Shown one piece after another: positions 1 to 11,468 of a stretch of 64,000 bases of DNA. The notes beneath the pieces are model-generated. The model made no database searches. It had not been told where the DNA came from and worked only from the letters and a program-made list of their open reading frames with translations. This stretch comes from Hemerocallis citrina (Eukaryota; Streptophyta; Magnoliopsida; Asparagales; Asphodelaceae), in contig CM030363.1 in assembly GCA_017893485.1 (NCBI GenBank), positions 107,503,073 to 107,567,072 on the forward strand, read 5' to 3'. Numbering within the stretch: the stretch's first letter is position 1; every line of letters starts with the position of its first letter. A program made the translations under genes and the position numbers.

Positions 1-774
1 CGTGCTCCATCGACGCCTTATCCTTGGGCGTGGCCAGGTTGCGAACGGCGTCCATGTAGCTCGTAGAGTCCCAAGGAAACCGTCGTGCTTTGGGACCTAC
101 CAATCCGGTACAAAGATCCTCTTTAGCTTGTCTGTCAGCATGACCTCGGCCACCGCAGTGCGAGGTAGAGCCTGAAGAGCGAGCATGGTCAAAAGGTCAA
201 GTTCTTTCACCGGCTGAACAACTGAAGCAGGCACAGCCTCCAAGTCGACAACAGGAGCGACGACGCTCTCTCTTCTGATCGCCTTCAGTGGTGTTGGTCG
301 GGTAACGGCACGTTTCCTCTTCTTCACCTCAACCCGCTTGCCGCTCAGAGCCGGCCACCTGTTCATGATATTGTCGAAGTCCATATCGGTAGATCCTGCA
401 GTGAAAGAGCGAAAAGAAGATAAGAATTTTTATACTATCAAAATGTTTAGAAGTGCGATCAACGAAAGAACTCGTACTAGGGTTCATCAGACTAAGGCCT
501 CCCCCAAAGAGGCTCTCCTCGGAGATATCCTTCAAGTGCATCGTAGGTCAATCAAAGAGGGTGCCGACCATTTCGTCCTCCTCAGGGCTCAAGGTCAGCT
601 CCATCTACGCCCTCTTTGGCACATTTTCCTTCCACATCGTGGGAATGTTCCACGGATTCTTACCCCGAACGAGGAAATACTTATCTCTCTAGCACTTCAC
701 AGAGTCGGGGTTGTCGACCAACTTAACGCCCTTCCGAGTAGTAAGGTAGAAGTGATACTCCGTTCGTGTCTTTT
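1..774 (-). pseudogene. E aORF, central/C-terminal block (antisense ORF, transposase_28-like)
   Basis: Read right to left, this block carries the middle of the Tat antisense protein. It opens with K-T-R-T-E-Y-H-F-Y and K-G-V-K-L-V-D-N-P-D-S-V-K, which align with the same region of the D aORF. It continues to S-L-F-G-G-G-L-S-L, then an intron-like gap (GT at 477-476, AG at 397-396, 82 bp), then M-D-F-D-N-I-M and the stretch ending F-V-P-D-W. There are several in-frame stops (for example at about 690 and 620) and frameshifts near position 96, so it is not functional. The reading continues to position 1, so the rest of the protein lies outside the window. The function of this family is unknown; the label putative gypsy-type transposon (PF04195) is a family name, not a demonstrated activity. 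Block 774 joins block 17126-17012 after removal of insertion A and one TSD copy. Confidence 0.8.
396..477 (-). other. Intron-like gap in the E aORF
   Basis: On the minus strand a GTACGAG donor follows the codons for G-L-S-L-M-N-P, and a TTTCACTGCAG acceptor precedes the M-D-F-D exon. The 82-bp gap lies at the same protein position as the 87-bp intron of the D aORF (13496-13582). In E the reading frame after splicing is off by one, which fits later decay. Confidence 0.6.
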
Positions 775-2324
775 TGTAACGCCCCGAATTCCAAAATACA
801 CTGAATTCGAGATTCCACAGGATCTTTACACTTCATTTAGTACAATTTTACAAGGAATTTAAAACTTTTCACTTTACATCAGATTTTACATGAAACTTTA
901 CACTTTACATTGCACAGCGGAAGTAAATTTACAACATTTAAATAAATGTACAACAACATTGAATAATCTTTAAGCATCTGTTCCTCTTTAATCTTTATCA
1001 TGTCATTTACCCTGAATACAAAACTGTGGGTACATCAGTTTATTCAACCGACGAACATTATACACGGCCATCCTCTCTATGTCGGAAATAGTATCTCATT
1101 TTCCATATTTAACAAACACAAACTTGTCACATATCAAACTAAAGGGACTACCTATTGATGTCGTATTGTGATTGTGCACTTATTCCTTAATGCAGTTATT
1201 TATATTACATGACACTAATGCACACTGGTTCGGATTTTATGCATCCCATACTACATAGGTCCGAGGGCAAGTCTCTTAATCGTTCTTCATCTTTGTAGGG
1301 TTCAATCCCTCGTTATGTCTTAATCTACTACTGTAACTACGGTGAGTATCCTAGATGATCTATGAGTACAAGCTCGTGTACAGAAAACCTGGAGGGGAAT
1401 CCCACGCCATGTCCTGACTCATCAAGCATGCATTCTGTGGCAATTCAGCCTCCTTCATGGTACACAATCCTCTTGCAGTCACCAAACATCCCACGAGCGT
1501 GGCTAAAGTCCGATCATTACTGAGTAGTGCCAACGCCATGTCTTGACTCATCAAGCATGCATTCTGTGGCTCACACCCGCACCGTAAACTCTAGCTCTCA
1601 TACTCGTGTTTTTCTCTTACTTTCATCACATCTCCACTATGTACTAATCCTTAGTTTTTATCAGAATCATGAACAAAATCAAAGCTCTAGAGTTAGCCTC
1701 TCCACTAAACCGGACTTATTCATTCATTCAAACATGACCAACCTTGGTCTTTCATTTCAAATTTCATTTCATTTCTTTCCAATTGCCGGGGGAGACTTAG
1801 CTACTCTTTTGTTTCAATTCCAATTCACAATTTCCAAAATTGAGCATTTCCAGCTCATAAGTTCATCTTCATAATCATAACAGATTTTCTTTTGCAATAG
1901 CATGATTTCTAATTTATTCATGAGTTCATAGACATACATGGAATTCAATTTTTTTTTTCTTATATGATTCATCAAATATCGATTTTCACATTAAAATCGC
2001 ATCACTAAATGAATATTCACATTTCATAATTATCACATTATTCTCCAATGAGAATAATTCACATCACATCACTACATATAATTTCTATCTTTCTTACACT
2101 TATTTTCTAACATTTTATTTCAAGTTCTTTTTCAAAGTGTAACTTTCATAACTTGCAAGTGTGGGACATTTATTCTCAAAACATACTCCATTTCATGTAA
2201 ATAATTCCCAAATTATTTTTCATAAATCCCACATATTTTTAGGATAATAACCATATTTTTTCCATAATTTTTAAATCATCAAAAATCCCAAAAAAATTAT
2301 TTTTTCCCACAACACAAACACAAC

Positions 2325-2420
2325 CGAGACCAAGGATCGAACCAGCAACCACAGGGAATCCAACCGAAGGCACAGGCCACTAGGCCGAACGCTCTGTGCG
2401 TTAATGAAGGGAGCTGAGAG
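2325..2420 (-). other. tRNA-like module 1 (A box/B box) inside LTR A
   Basis: On the minus strand TGGCCTAGTGG resembles a pol III A box, and GGTTCGATCC about 45 bp downstream matches the B-box consensus. No complete cloverleaf could be folded by eye, so this is a tRNA-derived or SINE-like remnant rather than a tRNA gene. Confidence 0.4.
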
Positions 2421-2479
2421 CATTAAATGCTCTCGGCTGCGGCTATTTATTTTTTTCAAAAATACAAAAAGTATGGTGC

Positions 2480-2560
2480 TAAGGGGATTCGAACCAGCAA
2501 CTCGCCGAACCCACTGTAGCGATTAAGAGCATCCCGACCACTTGAGCTATGCGCTCATGT
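2480..2560 (-). other. tRNA-like module 2 (A box/B box) inside LTR A
   Basis: The minus strand reads TAGCTCAAGTGG (A box) and, after about 47 bp, GGTTCGAATCC (perfect B box), followed by a short stretch resembling an acceptor arm. It lies 60 bp from the first module in the same orientation. It may be a decayed tRNA gene or the head of a SINE; transcription is unknown. Confidence 0.45.
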
Positions 2561-3468
2561 TGTCATAATTCAACTGTAATCATATTAAATCGATTCTCAC
2601 TGTTTAGTAAGACATTTCGATGTTCAACAAACTCTCATTTAATTTTGCCTTTACTAAATTTGCTATAAATATCCAGATTGGCTATTCCCATCATAAATTA
2701 TACTCCAGTATAATAAAAATAATTTTTTCAATAATTAACACATAATTTTCATACAATTAATTCGAATTAACCACTACCACATTTCTTTTTTTTTCGACAT
2801 TTCTTATCAAGTTTGACAACACTAATCTCTTTATTAGCAATCTTTATATCAGTTCTCTATTTTTAATCATTTCCCAAACATACAATCTATATCTTAATTC
2901 ATTCATCACAACATTATCACAAAAGTCCATTTAAGCACATAAAGTAATATTGTCAATCTACTAACTTTTGCATATAGTTCTCGATGTTAATAATGAAGTT
3001 TTCTTCATCAATCCATGGCTATAATCAATTCGCACACAACTTAAATTTTAATAATAGAACCACACACAATTGCATATCCACATTTCAATCAATCAATAGG
3101 TTATTTTTCCAATTAAATGTGTACTCTTATTAATCTTTTTCATGCATCATTCTTTCAATTCAAATCTAGCATGCTTCCTAATTAGAAAAATAGAAAATTT
3201 ACCCACTTTAATTGGAGAGACTACACTTAGCAATACCTCCTAAACCAATGTCCTTGCAAAAAGAGCGATTCTCCTCCTTGATGCGCGCACCCGAGCCTTC
3301 CACAATGCCAAACCGAGAGCTCCTATGCCGGCCTTTCTCTCCTTGATGCATGCACAATCCTCACACAATCTCTCAATCTTTTAACTATCTAGTTATACTA
3401 CTAAATAATGTATTTTAAACTATAGGTTTGGAGGAAAAATTAGCACAAGAATACTACGCAAGGGGGGG

Positions 3469-3476
3469 TATTTATA
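3469..3476 (-). promoter_or_regulatory. TATA box of LTR A
   Basis: TATAAATA on the minus strand, placed about 540 bp (without D) inside the 17011 end of the LTR. It fixes the orientation of A. Confidence 0.55.
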
Positions 3477-3689
3477 CTAAAAGTTTAGGAAAATGGAAGG
3501 CTAGGATTAACTTAGGAGTTAGGATTAGAAGGCTAGGATTCAAGGAGGAGTTACAATAACCAACCATGATCAAGTAACTACCACCCATGACTCCACTTGA
3601 AAATTTCCACTCCCTCCAAAAGATTAAAACCGGCCCCATCTTGTGCATGTGGATTGTACGTGCAATGCACGTGCATGCAACTTGGTACC

Positions 3690-4281
3690 TGATATGGCTA
3701 AAAATGGGGTTAAATCGGAACCGTCCAGATTGGGCACGAATCTTGAAGCTCAGGGGTAAAATGGTAATTTCACATACAAATGGGTCCAAAACGGGTACTG
3801 GGTCTCCTTCTCACAAGATCCAACACCCCACAAACGGATCCACTCCAACTGGGTACGGGTCCCGACCCAAGACAAACCCAGATCAGCAAGAGGAAAATCA
3901 GGGTCACTGATTTGACCGAATCAACGGGCCTGATTTGCTCTCACCGGGAATCAGGGGTCAGTTTCCTAAACAGATTGGAAGGATTTTTCTCCTGACAGTT
4001 ACACAGGAAATCAGGTCCCTAATCACTCCCATGGCGACTATAAATACCTCCCCCCTACCACTGTGACCAGGTGATCACTCTTTTCCCACCTTAAGCTCTT
4101 TCTTAATCACCACTGGTTACTGACAAGAGCGTCGGAGGGTGCGTCGCCGGAATCAACCCCGGTGTATCGCACTTCCTTGCAGGTAGAGTCAGGAATCAGA
4201 AGGCTTGGATCCGCTATTCAGGTTTTTCCGCGAACTCACAAATCTCATCTGTTTACCCCCACACCAAAATCAGCGGTAACA
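3690..4281 (+). repeat. 5' LTR of D
   Basis: A 592-bp repeat matching 16094-16680, with TG/CA ends, preceded by TSD GTACC. It includes TATAAATA at 4039-4046 and a conserved GACAAGAGCGTCGGAGG segment, typical of the transcribed part of Tat LTRs and shared with the LTR of E and, more distantly, with K. Confidence 0.9.
4039..4046 (+). promoter_or_regulatory. TATA box of the D LTR
   Basis: TATAAATA lies 350 bp into the LTR, about 240 bp from its end. The same box occurs in the 3' LTR, and the LTR of E has the variant TATAAGTA. Confidence 0.65.
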
Positions 4282-4284
4282 GAT

Positions 4285-4300
4285 TGGCACCGTCTGTTGG
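4285..4300 (+). other. Primer-binding-site-like sequence of D
   Basis: TGGCACCGTCTGTTGG starts three bases after the LTR end. It resembles the TGGCGCCGTCTG form seen in related plant Tat elements, with a CpG-to-CpA change. I could not assign the primer tRNA. Confidence 0.5.
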
Positions 4301-4355
4301 AAAAACCACACGAATAGCCTCCGCCTCTTCCTCGTCGACTAGCACTTCTCCAACC

Positions 4356-6249
4356 ATGCCTCCCAGAAAGGTCAGATCAAGGGGGTCCAACCGTGGGCCC
4401 AACCCCGCCAATCAGCAAGAGGAAGTCCCCGTGCATCCTCCTCCATAGCCTGAGCAACTTCCTGCCCCAGTCCAAGATCCTCTCCTAAACCAACAACCCC
4501 CTAATGGCCCTGCTGGCCAGAATGGGCGGAGGCAGAAGCAACCTCTCCACCCAGACCATGTCTCGGTTCACAATGCCTCCTCGGATTCAATGGCTTCCCA
4601 TCACCCCCGGGCCTCCGACCTCCACAACACCGTTCTGAATCGCCAAAAGGATGAGGACCTTCGCAACCGCCTAGATGAGAAGCGGGCCCGGGAAGGAGCC
4701 TCCCGCCAACATCAAGGTGAGCGATCTCCTCATCACCGAGATGGCAGGAGGTCTCCGGACCGAAGAGGACGAAGGAATCCCCCGAGCGTCATAGGAGGAG
4801 GCAGCATTCCCCTGCTGATCGGCATCATACGAGGAACGATGAGGCCCTATCACTCGTGCCGAGTTCCTACAATTTCAGGAGACTGTGTTGCAGGCCCTTA
4901 ACCTTCGCCCCAACAACCATAATGCCCAGAGGGTTCCAACACCCCCACGGGTTCCAAGTCCTCGCCACCGATCCAGAAGTCCTCTCCCGGCTCCCAGTCG
5001 CCAGCAACACCATCATAGTCCTCGCCGATCCCAGGACTATCGACGCCGCAGTCCCCGCTCCCCTTCCTATGAAGAAGAGTCCAGGGGATCGTTCGATTAC
5101 CAACGGAGGGACGATGCCCTCTACCGTCGTCTCCACGAGATGGAGAGGCGCATCGGTCGCATGGACAAAGAGGAGGAGTCGAGAGAGGGGACAGTCCGCC
5201 CCAGCAGACCCCCCTTCTCTCGGACAATCATGGAGGCTCCCATCCCGAGGGGTTTCAAACCTCCGTAGTTTGAAACGTACTCAGGGGAGTCAGACCCTGT
5301 TGATCATGTCGAAAGCTTCAAGACCTTAATGCTGATCTATCAAGCTTCCGACGCCATGCTCTGCAAGACCTTTCCCGCCACTCTCAAGGGGTCGGCACGG
5401 GAATGGTACTCCTGGCTCGCTCCCTCTTCCATCTTCTCATTCGAACAGTTCGAAACGCTCTTCATAACTTACTTTGTGAGTAGCAGGCGAACAGAGAAGA
5501 CGAGCCTCTCCCTACTCCAGCTTCGACAGGAGAGGGGAGAAAAGCTGAGGGACTATGTGAGGAGATTTACCGCAGAGGTCAGGTCTATCGCCTCCCTCGA
5601 CCAGTCAGTGGCGACCGTTGCGTTCCAGTCGAACATCCTCAACTCCAACCTCCGGTCGTCCCTCGCCAAAAAGCCCCTGCACAACTTTGCCGATCTTCTC
5701 CTAAGATGCGAGAAGTACATTCGGGCGGAAGAGGCCGAGTGCCTCCCGAGTTTCGGAGGACCTGCCTCCGGCTCGAAGAGGAAGACGGCAGAGGAGGAAG
5801 GATCCAAGAAGCTGCAGAAGGAAAACAGCGGTCAGCGCCATCCTCCCCCCAGGTTCGAGAAGTTCACCCCTCTCACCACAAATGTATCCACCATCCTGAT
5901 GGAAGTGGAAAAGGAAGGTGTTATACCTCCTGCTCCGAGGATGAACACCCCAGCCAAGAGGAGGAACAAGGAGAAATGGTGTCGTTACCACCGGGACCAC
6001 GGCCACGACACCGACGACTGCCGGGCGTTGAAAAATGAGAAAGAGGCCCTCATCCAGAGGGGGCAGTTGGCCAAATTTGTGAAGGCAAACAATCAGGGGG
6101 AACGCGCCACTCCTCCGCCTCGGGGGGCTAACAGGCGCTTCGAGCGGCGCGATGAGACCCCCGAGTTCGAGGAAGAACGAGTTCTACACCTCATCCACGG
6201 AGGCCCCATGGGGGGCTCCTCCAACTCCTCTCGGAAAGCTTTAGTCTGA
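4356..6249 (+). pseudogene. gag: D gag polyprotein, broken
   Basis: The frame opens at ATG 4356 (M-P-P-R-K-V-R-S) shortly after the primer site. It encodes an Arg/Ser/Pro-rich N-terminal region, then the conserved retrotransposon gag (capsid-like) region at about 5330-5720 around A-R-E-W-Y-S-W-L. An unusual zinc-knuckle-like motif, C-R-Y-H-R-D-H-G-H-D-T-D-D-C, follows at about 5980-6020, as is usual for Tat gag. Gag would form the virus-like particle that packages the RNA. There are in-frame stops TAG at 4446 and TAG at 5266, and the region ends at TGA 6247. One or two frameshifts between about 4780 and 4880 move the frame from that of 4356 to that of 4885 onward. Downstream, the same frame continues into protease without change, so gag and pol were probably one polyprotein and the 6247 stop may also be a decay stop. 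Confidence 0.85.
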
Positions 6250-7551
6250 GAGGTCAACTCAGTTCATAGCGCCCCTCCCCCCAAAGGCCTCGGCGTCCCA
6301 GTGACTTTCTCTGATGAAGACCTCGAGGGAGTCCGAACTCCCCACTGCGACGCACTTGTCATCGACCTTCGCATGGCGAACATCAAAGTACAGAGGGTCC
6401 TGGTTGACAACGGGAGCTCGGTGAACATCCTCTTCCTCTCGGCCTTCCGAGGGCTGCCGCTGTCCTGGGATCGCCTCAAACCGGCTGGCTACACGCTCCA
6501 CGGGTTCACGAGGGTACCAGTCACTGTCGAAGGGGTTATTACCCTGGACGTAAGTGCTGGGAAGACCCCTACCACCCGGACCGAGCCGATGGACTTTATG
6601 GTCGTCGACGTTCCGGCTGCATATAATGTCATCTTAGGCCGACCTGGCCTAGCTGCCCTGGAAGCTGTTCCTTCGGCGTACCACCTTAAAATGAAGTTCC
6701 CCACCCGTTCGGGAGTGGGAGAAGTCAGGGGCAGCCAAGAGACAGCTCGAAAGTGCTATATGACTTCCACTGGGGGTCCGGTGCTCTCCCTCGAGACTCT
6801 AGAAATCCCCGAGCCGAATGTCCAACCCACGTCCGAACCCGCGGACGAGTTGGAAGAAGTGCTCTTCTCGGACGAGGACCCGAGTCGAAAATTTCTCATC
6901 AGCAAGTCCTTGCCGACTGCCCTATGCTCCGACTTGGTGCAGTGCATCCGGGGGAACTGCGACCTATTTGCTTGGTCTGCCGCGGATATGCCCGGGATTT
7001 CCGAGGACCTTCTAGTACACCGCCTCAGCGTCGAACTGGGGTGCAGACCTGTTCAGCAGAAGAGGCGTAAATTCGCCCCCGAGCGACAACAAGCCATCAA
7101 GAAGGAGGTGGACAAGCTCTTAAAAGCTCGGTTCATACAGGAGGTGAACTATCCCGAGTGGCTCTCCAATGTTGTCATGGTTAAGAAGTCCAATGGTTCT
7201 TGGAGGATATGCATCGACTTCACCGACCTGAATAAGGCGTGTCCGAAGGATCCATTCCCTCTCCCAAATATCGACACCCTCATCGATGCCACCTCGGGCC
7301 ATGAGCTCCTCAGCTTCATGGACGCCTTCTCCGGATATAATCAGATTCGAATGTTCCCCCCGGACATTCCGAAGACTTCCTTCATTACCGACCAGGGCCT
7401 CTACTGCTATAGAGTCATGCCATTCGGATTGAAGAACGCTGGAGCTACCTACCAGCGCCTCGTCAACAAAGTCTTCCAAAGCCAAATAGGCCGCAACATG
7501 GAAGTATACGTCGACGACATGCTCGTGAAAAGCATCTGAGGTACCGACCAC
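6250..7551 (+). pseudogene. pol: D protease and reverse transcriptase
   Basis: The same frame as gag continues. The aspartic protease active site is the variant V-D-N-G-S-S (Asp codon 6406-6408), typical of Tat elements, and would cut the polyprotein. Reverse transcriptase follows: the W-R-I-C-I-D-F-T-D-L-N-K-A block at about 7200-7240, M-D-A-F-S-G-Y-N-Q-I at about 7320, M-P-F-G-L-K-N-A at about 7420, and the catalytic Y-V-D-D box at 7507-7518. The only in-frame break is TGA at 7537, after V-K-S-I. The region would copy element RNA into DNA inside the particle. GC content here is far above the flanking A and C LTRs. Confidence 0.9.
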
Positions 7552-8706
7552 GTGGCCGACCTCCAAGAGGCATTCGGCGTATTGAGAAGGCACAACATGA
7601 GGCTTAATCCAAACAAGTGTGTGTTTGGGGTCTCGTCGGGAAAGTTCCTCGGCTTCATGGTGAGCCAACGAGGGATCGAAGCAAATCCCGAAAAAATCAA
7701 GGCCATACTGGACATGCCCCCACCCTGGAACGTTAAGGAAGTGCAGAAGCTTACGGGTCGCCTCGCCGCTATTGGCCGGTTCCTTTCGAAGTCTGGGGAA
7801 AAGTGCCTCCCCTTCTTCAAGGCTCTCAGGGGGGCTAAGGGTTTCGAATGGGGCCAACCGCAGCAGGAGTCGTTCGACCAACTAAAGGCCTACTTGGCGA
7901 ACCCTCCCCTGCTCAGCAAACCCATTCCAGGGGAAACCCTCTTCATCTACTTGGCTGCTTCCGAGCAGACCTTAAGTGCGGTTTTGGTGAGGGAAGAAGA
8001 CCGGGCTCAGAGGCCCATCTACTATGTGAGCAAGGTGCTTCAGGATGCCGAGCTCCGCTATCCGAAGGTAGAAAAGATGGCCTACGCCCTGATTATGGCA
8101 GCAAGGAAGCTCCGTCCATACTTTCAGTCCCACCCGGTTGTGTTCCTCACCGACCAACTGCTGAAGCAGATCCTCCATAAGCCCGAAACCTCAGGCCGGC
8201 TTATGAAGTGGTCCATAGAGCTGAGCCAACATGACATCTCCTACCAGCCTCGGACTGCAATCAAAGCTCAGGCCCTCACCGACTTTATCGTCGAGTCCAC
8301 CATTCCCGAGGTCAGCCATGTCCCGAACGGACAACCCATTTGGATGGTTTTCGTGGACGGATCCTCCTGCAATTAGGGTAGTGGTGCCGGTATCATCCTG
8401 AACGGCCCAGCTGACTTCGTCCTCCAGTATGCCCTCCGCATGAATTTCAAGGCCTCAAACAACGAGGCGGAGTATGAGGCACTAATCGCGGGCCTCAGAC
8501 TTGCCCGAAGTACCGGGGCATAGTGCCTCCGAATCCATAGTGACTCCCAGCTGGTTGTGAACCAAGTCTTGGGCGAGTACGAGGTGCGAGACGAACGAAT
8601 GGCGAAGTACCACGCCAAGGTCCGAACCCTCATGAGCCGGTTTGAAGAGGCACTCATCCAACGAGTCCCTTGAGAGGAGAATTCACAGGCCGAAGCCCTC
8701 TCCAAG
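7552..8706 (+). pseudogene. pol: D RNase H and second (archaeal-type) RNase H
   Basis: The end of the RT thumb/connection is followed by the normal Ty3/gypsy RNase H at about 7900-8290 (I-Y-L-A-A-S-E at its start, Y-A-L-I-M-A-A-R-K-L-R-P-Y-F within). A second RNase H follows at about 8340-8700, with V-F-V-D-G-S-S, N-N-E-A-E-Y-E-A-L and I-H-S-D-S-Q-L-V. The carboxylates D-G-S, E-Y-E-A and H-S-D-S fit the known active-site blocks of RNase H. Carrying both enzymes is a recognised Tat trait. Three in-frame stops fall in or next to the second domain (TAG 8374, TAG 8521, TGA 8671), so the copy is dead. Confidence 0.85.
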
Positions 8707-10095
8707 TTGGCCTCATCCTCCCTCCAAGGTCTCGAGCAGACCGTTTTGATCGAGGTCCTCTCAAAGCCGAGCATAGAAGACGAGACCCCCGGCTCAGTGG
8801 AGTCATTGCCGGTCCTACTGCAAGATAATTGGATGAAGCCGTTAATGGAGTTCTTAAGGGACGGACTCCTCCCCGATGACCCTAAGGAAGCGCGCCGAGT
8901 AAGAACGAGAGCCGAGCTGTACGTCTTGATCGACAGAATCTTGTACAAGCGCTCCTTCTCGCACATTGATCGCCGACCGTACCTGAGGTGCTTTTCCCCG
9001 GAACAGGCCAACTATGCCTTACAGGAGCTCCACGAAGGCATCGGCGGGGCTCATTCAGGGTCTAGGTCTTTGGCTCGAAAAGTCCTGAATTACGGATACT
9101 TCTGGCCGACTCTCCTCCAAGACGCCGAGTGACACGTTCGGCAATGTGGCTCTTACCAGAGACATTCCAACATTCGTCGCCTCCCCCAAGCCAACCTCGC
9201 CTCCCTATCAAGTCCTATCCCCTTCGCAATGTGGGGGATGGATTTACTAGGGCCTTTCCCTCCAGCTCCGGGCCAGTTCAAGTTCTTGGTCGTAGCCATC
9301 GACTACTTCTCGAAGTGGATTGAGGCCGAGCCCTTCGCCACTATCACCGAGAACAAGGTGTTTCAATTCTTCTACAAGAACATCATCTGCAGATTCGGCG
9401 TCCCCCGTGTCCTCGTAACGGACAACGGGACTCAGTTCACTGGTGCCACATTCCGAGCTCTGTGTGAAGACCTTGCCATCCAACAGCGTTTCTCTTCCGT
9501 CTCCCACCCTCAGTCGAACGGACAGGCAGAGAACGCTAACCGGCAGATCCTCTCTGGTATCAAGAAGAGACTGGACAAGTGTTCTAGAGGCTTATGGGTC
9601 GACCAGCTCCCCAATGTACTGTGGAACTACCGCACCAACAAGCGGACCCCCACCTGGGAGTCCCCGTTCAACCTCACCTATGGGTCCGAGGCGGTGATAC
9701 CACTCGAAGTCGGAATACCTTCTCCTCACCTTGCAGCCTACAACGAGGAACAGAACGCCAGAGACCTCCGGGCGAACTTAGACCTGGTGGACGAGCTAAG
9801 AGAAAGAGCATCAATACGACAACAGAACTACCGCAGGAGGGTCGAACTGGCGTACAACAAGAAAGTCCGACCCACCGATCTCAAGGAGGGGGACCTGGTC
9901 ATCAAAAAGCTAGCCATCTCCTTCCCCAATCAGAGGAGCAAACAGGCCCCGAACTGGGAAGGACCCTACAAAATCACAAAGGTAGTTCGGCCCGGAGCTT
10001 ATCGTCTGGAAGATCTAGAGGGCAGAGAGATTTCGAGGACCTGGAATGCCGACCACCTCCTAAAATACCAAGAAAGCGCCCCGGCGCCTCTCTGA
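8707..10095 (+). pseudogene. pol: D integrase
   Basis: The frame continues into the zinc-binding region: H-E-G-I-G-G-A-H, then H-V-R-Q-C-G-S-Y-Q-R-H, where the second zinc cysteine is replaced by Tyr (TAC at about 9154). The core carries the catalytic triad: Asp in W-G-M-D-L-L (9241), Asp in V-T-D-N-G-T-Q-F (9421) and Glu in S-N-G-Q-A-E (9529), a D-D-35-E spacing. The C-terminal domain includes W-E-G-P-Y-K-I at about 9955 and W-N-A-D-H-L-L-K near the end. The TGA at 9130 lies inside the zinc domain. No chromodomain is present, as expected for Tat. The frame ends at TGA 10093-10095. Confidence 0.9.
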
Positions 10096-10259
10096 GTATC
10101 ACGAGGTGTCGAACCATTCCTCTCCTCTAACTTGTAATTCATTTCTTAAGTTGTTATATGTAAAAACGGCTCGCCGTCAGTTATCAATGAAGAATGCTCT
10201 TTTATACTTATAAATTTGCTTGCATCTCTCCGCCTTTATCTTTTTTTTAATTTCAACCA

Positions 10260-10919
10260 ATGGTTCGGAGTCCAATGTCCGGCTCGACTTTACTTCCCCG
10301 GCTCGCCCTTAGGCGAGCCAGAAGTAGATCACCGTTCGGAACTGCTCCCACAACCGTTGAAATCTACCGATGGTTCGGAGTCCAACACTCGGCTCGATTT
10401 TACTTCCCCGGCTTGCCCTTAGGCGAGCCAGAAGTATATCGCCGTTCGGAACTGCTCCCGCAACCGTTGAAATCTACCGATGGTTCGGAGTCCAACACTC
10501 GGCTCGACTTTACTTCCCCGGCTCGCCCTTAGGCGAGCCAGAAGTAGATCGCCATTCGGAACTGCTCCCACAACCGTTGAAATCTAACGATGGTTCGGAG
10601 TCAAACACTCGGCTCGACCTTACTTCCCCGGCTCGCCCTTAGGCGAGCCAGAAGTAGATTGCCGTTCGGAACTGCTCCCACAACCGTTGAAATCTACCGA
10701 TGGTTCGGAGTCCAACACTCGGCTCGACCTTACTTCCCCGGCTCGCCCTTAGGCGAGCCAGAAGTAGATCGCCGTTCGGAACTGCTCCCACAACCGTTGA
10801 AATCTACCGATGGTTTGGAGTCCAACACTCGGCTCGACTTTACTTCCCCGACTCTCCCTTAGGCGAGCCAGAAGTAGATCGCCATTCGGAACTGCTCCCA
10901 TAACCGTCGAGCAATGCTA
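10260..10919 (+). repeat. Six-copy 110-bp tandem repeat downstream of D pol
   Basis: Six near-identical monomers start at 10260, 10370, 10480, 10590, 10700 and 10810. Each holds the palindrome GGCTCGCCCTTAGGCGAGCC (8-bp stem, 4-bp loop; the last copy is imperfect). The 110-bp period produces a series of spurious 90-codon ORFs, which should be ignored. Tandem arrays in the 3' region of Tat elements are known and can seed satellites. Confidence 0.95.
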
Positions 10920-11468
10920 ACGCTGGTTCGGATTACACCGTTCGGATCGACAATGCTGGTAAAAATCCTCGAGTCGAGTGGACGAGGGACCGACCATCGT
11001 ATATGGAGAAAAATCCTTCAGAGGCGAAGTCGCCGTTAGATCATCTCAAAATGCGTGCTAGAGTGTGATGAACGTACCATGCCACGTGTCCACAAAATGA
11101 CAAGATAGTGTTTTCTTGGAACTTGCGCCTCCCTTCTCGTGATCCGCACCCTAATCATGATCCACCGTCCAGATCAGGCCACGTGGCCCCAGTCTCGAAA
11201 CAGTTACACCTCTGCCGAGGCACCAAACCGCACCGGTATGTACCGAGCAAGAGTCAGGACCACGGCTAAAGCGTGAGTTTCGTGACCGAGGTGCTCGATG
11301 AAGCATACACTCGCTTCTCGTGGTTCATTTCAAGCCAATTCTAGCTAAAGCAATTACAGCACTACAACAAGCAAGCCAACTCCAATTTCATTAATATAAC
11401 TTGGATAAATTTACAAAAAGGTTACAACAAAAGACAGTTCGGAGACCCAAAAACACAATACGACTCGT
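10920..11468. other. Noncoding spacer between repeats and aORF of D
   Basis: No coding frame is seen. The part near 10975-11050 (GGACCGACC, then CGTATATGG, then GAAAAATCC) matches the repeat unit found again at 15000-15900, so related repeat units flank the aORF on both sides. The stretch 11340-11468 is downstream of the aORF stop and should hold its 3' UTR. Confidence 0.6.

Noticed and set aside
3513..3689. Extending the 5' LTR of D leftwards to 3513 because the similarity with 15917 starts there
   Set aside because: TG/CA ends, the PBS distance and the GTACC duplication on both outer sides set the LTR at 3690. The extra similarity is duplicated target sequence.
10260..10903. Series of 90-codon ORFs
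   Set aside because: They restart every 110 bp and are products of the tandem repeat.
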